Made by a program: the position numbers and the translations under genes
NCBI GenBank assembly: GCA_022376465.1
Contig: JACDTU010000005.1
Span: 546,001-610,000, forward strand
Length of the DNA stretch: 64,000 bases
Direction of reading: 5' to 3'
From: Cubamyces lactineus
Lineage: Eukaryota; Basidiomycota; Agaricomycetes; Polyporales; Polyporaceae
Notes under the pieces: generated by a model
What the model was told of the DNA's origin: nothing
Database searches by the model: none
Seen by the model: the letters and a program-made list of their open reading frames with translations, nothing else
Part shown: piece after piece, positions 24,418-32,123 of the stretch
Layout: the number at the start of each line of letters is the position of its first letter
How positions within the stretch are numbered: position 1 is the first letter of the stretch

Positions 24418-25594
24418 TCAAGCAGCCAACGCATGTTGCCAAACGAACCGCGCGCACTCCTTCACCATGGCGGGAGAGAAGTCGTGTCCAATTCTCGGCT
24501 CGACGATCACCTTCTTCACGCCGTGTTGACCTACGTTCAAGTTCTCCACGAACTCCTTCGCCGACGTCCACGACACCTTCTTGTCGTCTTGCCCAGAGAG
24601 CACTAATATCTTCTTCCCCAAGAAGGGGTTGGACGCGTCGGACGCAGCGTACGGTGCCGCAGCAGGGTCAGCACGGTGGATGAGGTCAAGCAGCGCCTTC
24701 GGGAAGTAAGGCGGGCCGACAGGAAGCTTGTGCGATTTGGCACGACGGGACATCAGCGCGAGGTAATCCGGGCATGCTACGGGCCGACGTCAGCTTTGTC
24801 CTATGTCATCTCGGATCGTAGGGCCTGTACCAATGATAGGGACGGCGATCCTGATCCTCGGTTCTGCATCGGTCGTGAGCAGATGTTTGCCTTCCTTAGC
24901 GAGACCGAACGCGTACCATTGCGTAACACAATCCAGGTTGCGTGGCCTCCGAGGCTCTTGCCGACGCACAAGAATTGCGATATGGTTCGTTCATCGTTGG
25001 GGAACAGGTAGGAAGGCAAGAAGTCGATCAAATAGGACACGTCTTGCGCCGTCCCAGCTATAAATATAGGGATCAGTAGGCTGCAGAACATGGCAAGAAA
25101 TGTAACGCTGACTTTGAATGGCATACATGTCGATTCTGCATAATGCGATCAATTAGTAGCTGGCTCCATTCAGCGTCCACCAGCACTTACGCATGGCGTA
25201 CGTTGTTCTGCTCAGGATCGTCGAACCAACCTTGGTTGGCCTTCTTGTCGACGAGCCTCTTCCCGTGGTTACGTTGATCCTGAACAAAAGCATGGCGAAG
25301 CGCTCAACCTCTGTATCTTCTCGACCTCCATCCACTCAAACTCACAAAGGTCGCGATATACAAATCTTGCGCCTCCCCGCCGTGCTTCTTACGGTGCGCG
25401 TGCACCTCGTCAAATATACCATTCACGAACTCGCCCATCTTGAGCGCCGACCCGTTCCTGCCATGCAAAAGAAACATGACCGCGACGGGCGCGTCGGGCT
25501 TGGTCACCTTTGGCTGGGAGTACACGTTGACGGTGATACCAGCGATGACGAAAGTCTGCCGCTGGGGCTCAGGAGCCTTCTTGGAGAAGAGCAT
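24418..25594 (-). CDS. Alpha/beta-hydrolase fold protein
   Basis: A gene with several small exons, from MLFSKKAPEPQRQ to QHALAA. The product has the hydrolase fold: VMFLLHGRNGSA (oxyanion region), DQRNHGKRL after strand 4, the nucleophile elbow GKSLGGHATW, an acidic residue in VLSGQDDKKVSW and a histidine in PRIGHDFSP. These make a plausible Ser-Asp-His triad. The frame around EPRIRIAVPIIACPDYLAL is rebuilt from a short exon between two introns. No signal peptide is seen, so the enzyme is probably intracellular. The substrate cannot be told. A retrotransposon lies about 300 bp upstream of the start codon and may sit in this gene's promoter or 5' leader. Confidence 0.82.
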
Positions 25595-25877
25595 AGTTGT
25601 AGACAGATTGAAGTGACACTGCTAGAAGCCGAACAGCATTGTTAGCAACCGTTACTGCCGGTGAAACGGTCCAGGTGGCTGAACTTGGGATAGAATCTCA
25701 CCAGGCAGCTAGCTCCGAATCCTCAATCTTGCAAGGAGCACGATGAAAGAGAAGAGCAAGAGACGGCATTCACGAACGGGAGACACGAGCTACGCCTGCA
25801 TTCCAATGACGCGTGCGGATGCATCTGAGCGGATGGACCAGAAGCGGCAGGAGACTTACCACGAACAGAAACCGCGC
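25595..25877. other. Host spacer upstream of the hydrolase, next to the LINE
   Basis: Host DNA of about 280 bp between the hydrolase ATG and the target-site duplication. On the minus strand a pyrimidine-rich CTTCTAGCAG near 25625 could be a splice acceptor of a 5' leader intron. No gene is seen. Confidence 0.35.
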
Positions 25878-25893
25878 TACATACCGAATCTCT
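25878..25893. repeat. Target-site duplication, copy at the LINE 3' end
   Basis: TACATACCGAATCTCT here is identical to 31151-31166. The bases just outside the two copies differ. The final T may belong to the poly(T) run, so the duplication is 15 or 16 bp. Confidence 0.93.
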
Positions 25894-26099
25894 TTTTTTT
25901 TTTTTTTTTTTTTTGATTCGATTACTTGTATCCCGCCGTACTTAGTACATGTGGCGGCCTACTATTGTTCTAATCCCAAATAGGGTTATCGTGCGCAGTG
26001 GACGAGTTGCCTCTGTCCATGGTGCCGACATCTAAGGGCTCTTCACGCGTACATCGCTCGCGTCGTTTCCACTTGTCTGCGCTCTCGCGCAACTCCGTT

Positions 26100-29000
26100 C
26101 TACACTGGCGCGTCCCCGAAGCTGAACGCGCTCTCGTTTTCACTCAAGAATCCCGCTAGGTCTTTATAGGCCCCCAGGCGCTGTACGAATTGTTCCTCGC
26201 CTCGTAGTCTCCACCACCGGCGGTACCGTTTGCATCTGAGCAAAATGTGCTCACGATCCTGTAAGACTCCGCATTCCGGGCACTCCGTTGGTTGATCCGG
26301 GAAGAACCTCCGGCGGAAGGATCCGATCGGTGCGTGGTCCAGGATAGCGCGACAGTATCGCGCCATGGCCGTACGTGAGTGCCCAAACGCTTTCAGCGCT
26401 GGACTACTGATATGGCTCGGTGGGTCGAAGGCCCGTAGCCTGAGGAAGTTCCGGCCAGCGTAACTCCTCATGGCCCGATATTCTTCACGCCAGTCTGCAC
26501 AGAGCTGTACCTTGAGGAGGTGCCTCGCATGGGCTAGCGAGCATTCGTCCCTTTCCAGTGGTAAGTTTGCCGCCTCTTTGGCGTCCTCATCCACCTGCTC
26601 ATTCCACTGTAGTCCTTCATGTGATGGGCACCAGTGGAACTCCACCCGCCGGCGAGCGTCCTGCTCGAGCCATTCCCGTATGTTCTTGCAGGCGACTACT
26701 GAGACGAGCTGCTGACTGTGCATGCTAGGGTCTAGCAGCGTTTTCAGCGCTGCTTCGTTGTCCGCCACGACATGGATGGTTTCGCAGGCCTGTCGTGTCG
26801 CAAACGCCAGGCCCATGCCCCCGGCGACCATCTCCGCATCATACGACGTGCCTCTTCCGCACGCAATTCCACACCGTCTCAGTAGCCGTCCCGCACGATA
26901 TGCGCGGTACGCCGCTCCTGTCCGGCACCTTGGCTTGGGGTACATTGACCCATCACAGAATATTGTGACCGCGCTCCGGTCGTTGACCGCATCGGTGAGC
27001 CGCGGTTTGAGTGTTGTGCTTATCCACTCGCTCATGCCTTCTGACCCTTTCTTAGGGTGATCCATGTGCCATTTCAGCCTACTCTCATAGGTGTCCACCA
27101 CGCGCCCCCCAGGCCGTGCCTCAATGTGAAGCGGTGCGAACTGTTCGGTGCATACGCGGCCGGCGAAGTCCACCGCGACCAGTGGTGATGCCTCTGCATC
27201 GCGACCTGTGCCCATCGGGAAGGCTACGTCCGGCGCTAGGTGGTTGCAAATCCACGGGTTCGGAAGCGCAGCTAGTATAGGGTGCGATGCCATCAGCGTG
27301 TTTGCGCGCAGCCCCGTCCGACTGACTAGCTTCTCTATGTGTAGCCGAATCGGAGGGAGCGCCGCCAATACCTCCATGCCGCCTATAGGCGAGGTCCGAA
27401 ACGCGCCTGTGATCCACCGTGCTGCGGTGCTCTGCGCCTTCCGTAAGTAGTCAATGTGCCACTTGGTGCCTTTCCGTCTGTACCACAGCTGACATCCATA
27501 CGTCATCAGTGGTAGTATGCACGACTGGTATAAGCGCCTCCGCTGTTTTGGCGGCAGGCCCTTCACCGAGTTTCCCAACATCAGCATGGACTGCGCTGTG
27601 CTAGCAGCCCGCGATCCGTAAAAGCGCACGTGCGCACGAAAGGTGAGCTTCTTGTCTAGATAGAATCCTAGATGCCTGAGGACGGGGACTGGTTGTAGCG
27701 GTGTGTTCCCTGTGTACGGCGCTGCCCCCAGGTCGAGCGGCGGGTCACTTCTTTTACGCGAGAAGTGGCACGCCTCGGTCTTGTCATGTTCGATGACTAG
27801 TCCGATCCGTTCCAGCTCATGTACTGTGTGCTGGTACACCTCCTGTAGTATGCTGACATTGTGTTCTAATGATGATCCAGACACCGACCATAGGCCGTCG
27901 TCCACGAAGAACTGCAGCCACGGATGGCCGCTGGCTCCTGTGCCGTCTACAGGGCATAGCCGGTGGATCACTGGCGCGATGTACAGGTTCGCAAGTGGTG
28001 GTGATAGGGCGGACCCCTGGACGACCCCCACGTTTGCTGCCTCGAACATCGGTGACTCAAAGACGTCCCATCGGTACGATGTTGCACGCCCACCCAGATA
28101 GTGCTGGATGAAGTTGACTAGCTTGCGATTGAAGCCCTGCTGCTGCATGATTCCCAGCAGCATGCGGTGATTCACCGAGGGGTAGAACTGCGCTACGTCG
28201 AATGCTAGGACTGAAGTGTCCAGTTTGCGCACCCACCCTTGGCGTATGCGATGGACGAGGATCATCCCTGCATCCACTGTTGAGTGTTGTTTCGTTCCTC
28301 CAAATTGTGCAGGATGGAACGCTCCCCACTTCTGACCCTCGTAGTGCAGCCGCGTCGCTATGACCTTCTCACATAGCTTCCCTAGGCAGCTCAGCAGTAC
28401 GATTGGGCGATACGCCTTTAGCCGTGAGTAGTCGTCCTTTTTGGGTTTCGGGATGACCACTGATACTGCCTGTTTGAATTGCAGCGGCCAGTACGCCAGG
28501 TCTATGCACGCGTTGAATAGCTTTCGGAGGACCTCACCGCACTCGGGATCCTTCACAAGTGCCGCTACGTATGGCCATCGCATGTGGTCGGCGCCTGGTG
28601 CTGACCGCCCTGACACGTTGGCAACCGCATCGCGGAGCTCCTGGGTGGATATCGGAAGCCAGTCGCGCTCCTCCAAAGTGGGCATGTCATCCAGGAATGA
28701 CATGTCCACTGGGCGGTTGGCTGCTGCGTTATACGTTGCATTGGCCGCCCGCCACAGGTCTTGTAGTTCCACCAACGGTTGACCGTTGTGTATCAGTGAC
28801 TTGTATGTAGGTAGTGATCGCGGTTTGGTCCACGCTACTACATCCCACACCCGCTTGCCCTTCTCGCAGGCTGCTGCGATACGCTCCTCATAGTAGTCTG
28901 CCTTGGCTCTCCGCACGGCCCGCTTAAACTCTCGTCGTGTTTCTCGTGTTCGGTTTGCACGTAGCGCTGCCCGCGCCTCCGTGCACTTGACATTCCACCA

Positions 29001-29930
29001 CCGCTTTGAGCGGGATGTGACCCGGGGTTCAGTCGCATGTGCCTCCCATGCTGTCCGAATGATGGTGGAGATGGTGTCGCAGGTGCGCTGGATGCCTGCT
29101 ACTGAGTCTGTCTCCACCTGCACTCCAGTGATTCCCTCCAAGATGTCCTGTATGAATTTGTCTTCTGCCTCCGACTTGCGTCGTATGGTCGGAGCTAGTC
29201 GTTGCTCCCACCACCCGACCTGCAGCGTCGTGTGCAGTATGGCATGATCGGATAGCCCCCGGCCATCCAGGTCCACGTGTACCCTCGCCTCATTGGCTGC
29301 TATTCTGTCTACTGGTGCCCAGACCAGGTCAGGCACCGTCTGTCTCAGTGCCGAGTTGTGTGGGCGGTGGGTAGGGTGACCCTCACTGTTTGCGAGGCCC
29401 AATCCCCATCCCGCCATCAGGTTAATCAGGTCAGCTGCCTTTGCGCTCTCATGCGGGGCATCAGGTTCCCACACAGTTGAGTGCAGGTTGAAATCGCCCA
29501 CGACCATGTTGAGCGGCGGCATTGCTGCTTCGTGATCCATGAGCCACTGCAGTGCAGTGCTCCGCTCATCATTGTACACGTTTAGGATGTAGTGTAGTGT
29601 GCCATCCACTGTCAGAGAGATCAGGATCATGTCCCGGTGGTCCACTATGTGTGAGCATAGTTGTGGGCGGAGCGGTGCGAGCTCCCGATTCACGTATACA
29701 CACACCCGCGCTGGTGTCCTAGTCTCTATTAGGAGCCATGCAGGGTGCACTTGTGTGCCCTCCATCACGTCCCCCGAGGGTTTCGTGTTGGATGTGATCG
29801 TCTTGATAGGTCCATAGTACGGTTCCTGCACACATATGATATCACACTTGCCTACCAGTGATTCAAGAACAAAGTGCGTCTGGCTTGGCGTGTGATTCAC
29901 ATTATGGGATACAAGGCGTAGTCTACGCAT
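26100..29930 (-). CDS. LINE ORF2: endonuclease, reverse transcriptase, RNase H
   Basis: An uninterrupted frame of 1276 residues. The N-terminal endonuclease (about residues 1-225) shows SHNVNHTPSQ, CVQEPYYGP, VVGDFNLHS and GLSDHAILH, the conserved N, E, D and DH residues. The reverse transcriptase (about 480-770) shows YRPIVLLSCLGKLCEK, AFDVAQFYPSVNH, VVQGSALSPPLANLY and the catalytic FVDDGLWSVSG. RNase H (about 960-1100) shows IFCDGSMYP, AEMVAGG, VVADNEAAL and WCPSHEGLQWNEQVDEDAK, so its D-E-D-D set is complete. A C-terminal CPECG...H...C cluster near 1235 is the usual LINE zinc motif. The start codon overlaps the ORF1 stop. The enzyme nicks target DNA and primes reverse transcription there. 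Confidence 0.95.
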   Translation of the reverse strand: MRRLRLVSHNVNHTPSQTHFVLESLVGKCDIICVQEPYYGPIKTITSNTKPSGDVMEGTQVHPAWLLIETRTPARVCVYVNRELAPLRPQLCSHIVDHRDMILISLTVDGTLHYILNVYNDERSTALQWLMDHEAAMPPLNMVVGDFNLHSTVWEPDAPHESAKAADLINLMAGWGLGLANSEGHPTHRPHNSALRQTVPDLVWAPVDRIAANEARVHVDLDGRGLSDHAILHTTLQVGWWEQRLAPTIRRKSEAEDKFIQDILEGITGVQVETDSVAGIQRTCDTISTIIRTAWEAHATEPRVTSRSKRWWNVKCTEARAALRANRTRETRREFKRAVRRAKADYYEERIAAACEKGKRVWDVVAWTKPRSLPTYKSLIHNGQPLVELQDLWRAANATYNAAANRPVDMSFLDDMPTLEERDWLPISTQELRDAVANVSGRSAPGADHMRWPYVAALVKDPECGEVLRKLFNACIDLAYWPLQFKQAVSVVIPKPKKDDYSRLKAYRPIVLLSCLGKLCEKVIATRLHYEGQKWGAFHPAQFGGTKQHSTVDAGMILVHRIRQGWVRKLDTSVLAFDVAQFYPSVNHRMLLGIMQQQGFNRKLVNFIQHYLGGRATSYRWDVFESPMFEAANVGVVQGSALSPPLANLYIAPVIHRLCPVDGTGASGHPWLQFFVDDGLWSVSGSSLEHNVSILQEVYQHTVHELERIGLVIEHDKTEACHFSRKRSDPPLDLGAAPYTGNTPLQPVPVLRHLGFYLDKKLTFRAHVRFYGSRAASTAQSMLMLGNSVKGLPPKQRRRLYQSCILPLMTYGCQLWYRRKGTKWHIDYLRKAQSTAARWITGAFRTSPIGGMEVLAALPPIRLHIEKLVSRTGLRANTLMASHPILAALPNPWICNHLAPDVAFPMGTGRDAEASPLVAVDFAGRVCTEQFAPLHIEARPGGRVVDTYESRLKWHMDHPKKGSEGMSEWISTTLKPRLTDAVNDRSAVTIFCDGSMYPKPRCRTGAAYRAYRAGRLLRRCGIACGRGTSYDAEMVAGGMGLAFATRQACETIHVVADNEAALKTLLDPSMHSQQLVSVVACKNIREWLEQDARRRVEFHWCPSHEGLQWNEQVDEDAKEAANLPLERDECSLAHARHLLKVQLCADWREEYRAMRSYAGRNFLRLRAFDPPSHISSPALKAFGHSRTAMARYCRAILDHAPIGSFRRRFFPDQPTECPECGVLQDREHILLRCKRYRRWWRLRGEEQFVQRLGAYKDLAGFLSENESAFSFGDAPV

Positions 29931-31003
29931 CAGTTCTCCTCGCCCCGGTCACTGTCCTGCGTCCCACGGGTATCCTTTTGTTTCCCGTTTCTACGCTGCC
30001 CAGACCCCCGCTGACTGCTTCCATTGCTAGCTGACCCAGTCGGTTGATCATGCCATGGCTGCAGATGGGAGGTGTTAGTGCTCGGTGACCTGTACTCCAC
30101 ATGGGGCGAGAAGCGCACCATTCTCGCATCCCCGCGCCCGATGTGCGTGACGATCACCTCATTGTTGCTTGTCGTAGCACGCCGCCCCCGGGTTGCTGCC
30201 GGCGGGTGGGCTTCATGCCATGCGAAGTCGTTCCGATGAATGTAGTATGGGCACTCTCGCGCAGTTGCACGGTGGCCCTGCCCGCAGTTGATGCACACGG
30301 GTGGGTGCTCGCATGTCGGTGTTGTGGATCCCATGCAGCACATTGCCAGTGCACGGTGGTGGCGTACATCGTGAGGTCCCCCGCAGCGCTCGCAGTAAGC
30401 GATGTGTGAGCGGCACCGTCTTCGCACATGGCCCCAGCGGAGGCACACCGTGCATTGAGGTACCTGCTTCCGGTCTTCCATTGCTTGGGCCGTCCGAGTG
30501 GCGTTCGGAAAGGTGGCTTGAGTCCCGACCAAAGCGCGCTGGCGTGCTAAGGTGGACGTGTCAGCGATTTCGACGACCAGCGTGGTCGTCGAGGAGCCCA
30601 TCTGGGGGGGAATGAAGCTCACCCGCCTTATAAGCGGTAGCATCTCCTGCCACACTGGTGAGTTGCGGAAGGCCGCTTCCGCGACCTGACGCGCGTCCAA
30701 GGGTTGGTTGTCGTCGCCGATGCATGCGACGCCTCTGAAGCATAGTTGCGACGTCCGAATGTGTCGCTCCACCGTGATCATGTTGAGGTCGTTGCCCGGG
30801 CCCCAGTTGCGGGCGTGCACGAAGTTGCGTATGATGTTTTCCGCGCCCTCGCGTGGGACGTCGAGGAACTGGAAGATGATTTGGCCAGCCGCTGTCCAGT
30901 CGGCTGACATGGCACGCATCTGCATATTCTCGTCTGGGTGGTTTGCAAACGCGTCGTTGATGGCGCATATCATGGTGAGTGGGCTCTCACGCGCCTCCCC
31001 CAT
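29930..31003 (-). CDS. LINE ORF1: gag-like RNA-binding protein with zinc knuckles
   Basis: From the first Met inside the element (31003) to the stop at 29930-29932 there are 357 residues. The C-terminal half holds a tandem of zinc knuckles: CTVCLRWGHVRRRC (CX2CX4HX4C), a His-rich middle unit starting CERCGGPH, and CINCGQGHRATAREC (CX2CX3HX6C). The last 90 residues are polar and disordered. The frame remains open upstream through the 5' end of the element, the target-site duplication and into host DNA up to an ATG at 31240. The region 31004-31150 is Arg-rich (KRKSHKRRRVRTPRG), as expected for a gag N-terminus, so translation may begin upstream of 31003. The protein should package the LINE RNA. 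Confidence 0.85.
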   Translation of the reverse strand: MGEARESPLTMICAINDAFANHPDENMQMRAMSADWTAAGQIIFQFLDVPREGAENIIRNFVHARNWGPGNDLNMITVERHIRTSQLCFRGVACIGDDNQPLDARQVAEAAFRNSPVWQEMLPLIRRVSFIPPQMGSSTTTLVVEIADTSTLARQRALVGTQATFPNATRTAQAMEDRKQVPQCTVCLRWGHVRRRCRSHIAYCERCGGPHDVRHHRALAMCCMGSTTPTCEHPPVCINCGQGHRATARECPYYIHRNDFAWHEAHPPAATRGRRATTSNNEVIVTHIGRGDARMVRFSPHVEYRSPSTNTSHLQPWHDQPTGSASNGSSQRGSGQRRNGKQKDTRGTQDSDRGEEN

Positions 31004-31150
31004 GGGAGGACGGGCAAAGCGTACGTACAGGCGCGAGGCGGCACCGCGGGGGGTCCTCACCCTGCGGCGCTTGTGGCTCTTGCGTTTGACCTCAGCTTCG
31101 ATGCGAGTGCTGTTGCGTGACGCTGCTCGCGCCGACCCTCTCGAGCTGGT

Positions 31151-31166
31151 TACATACCGAATCTCT
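31151..31166. repeat. Target-site duplication, copy at the LINE 5' end
   Basis: TACATACCGAATCTCT, identical to 25878-25893. On the minus strand it reads AGAGATTCGGTATGTA and contains GTATGT, a good fungal 5' splice site. Confidence 0.93.
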
Positions 31167-32123
31167 GCACAGCCTCTCCCTCTCCTCCGATGGTCGTCAT
31201 CGTCCATGGCCATCCGCAGCACTCGTCCGCACACTCGCATCTGCGCAGTCCGGTCAAGGCTCGCCGGCCTAGCTGCGCCTCATCTCCATTAAACAATCAG
31301 CAGAAATTGGTCGGGACAAATTGCAATCGCTGCTGTTCGCCGGGAGCGCAGCATCTAGGACTCGGCTCAAACTAGTTGTATTTTGGAGATCAGCGACAAG
31401 ACAAGATCGAGAGCACTGGGGCGGGGTATGAGGCGTAAGGGCGCGAGGTGACTGACAAAAAATAACCTCAGGGCGTCGTCATTCACAGTCAGGAACGCAA
31501 ACGAGGAACTTGGACAGGAGTCAAGACAAGTGCGGAACACGGACAACCGGTGCGCAAGGATACAAGTACGAGGTGACACTACAGTCGAAGATTATGAAAA
31601 TGTGGGAGCCAGCATGAGAAGATCATCGCGTTCATAAAAATGAGGAAAGGAACAAGAAGTCAGAGAAAGCAATCCAGACATGGACGTAAGACCAACCAGT
31701 CATAGCTGTGTCTATCTTACCGATGCTCAACGCCGAGACTTAGCTACGTGATAATACGACAATGCCGTCGAGATGGCGTACGTACGAACCACCAGCAAGC
31801 AGAGCGAATAACGATGCCGTCGCATGTCCATGCAAGATCCAGAAGTGTCCATTTTGCGAGTGCACAAAGAGAGCTGCGCAGCAACCCGACAACGGGCCAT
31901 CCACAGTGGGGGACGAAAACGAGTTAACGATGCTGCGATAGCGTGCTTGTGGTCGATGGTAATGGGTGGAAAAGGACAGATCAGAGTATATGTGGAAATG
32001 TAGAAACCGAAACCAAGGTCCGTGCGTCCTCCTCCGTCATCGTACTTCATCCTGTATATCAACAATCTCTCCATCCAACAGCTCTCCATCAACATCGGAA
32101 TCGAGGAAAACATCAAGGCGTCT
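31167..32123. other. Spacer between the LINE and the copper radical oxidase
   Basis: About 960 bp. The first 75 bp carry ATGs at 31240, 31213 and 31207 (minus strand) that are in frame with LINE ORF1 across the duplication. The remainder shows no gene and should contain the 3' end of the oxidase transcript. Confidence 0.45.

Larger units (their letters stand above)
25894..31150 (-). mobile_element. Non-LTR retrotransposon (LINE), two ORFs, apparently intact
   Basis: A 5.26-kb element on the minus strand. Its 3' end is a poly(A) tail, seen on the plus strand as 22 consecutive T (25893-25914). It is flanked by identical 16-bp target-site duplications. It has a gag-like ORF1 with zinc knuckles and an ORF2 with apurinic-type endonuclease, reverse transcriptase and RNase H, with a 3' untranslated region of about 200 bp. 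Domain order and the presence of RNase H fit fungal Tad1-like LINEs, though clade placement needs a tree. Both frames are free of stops over 1276 and at least 357 codons, which indicates a recent insertion. The 5' end may be slightly truncated because no ATG precedes the conserved part of ORF1 inside the element. Confidence 0.95.

Noticed and set aside
30708..31292. 194-codon plus-strand frame opposite LINE ORF1
   Set aside because: Antisense shadow of the element's coding region that crosses the insertion boundary; no domain.
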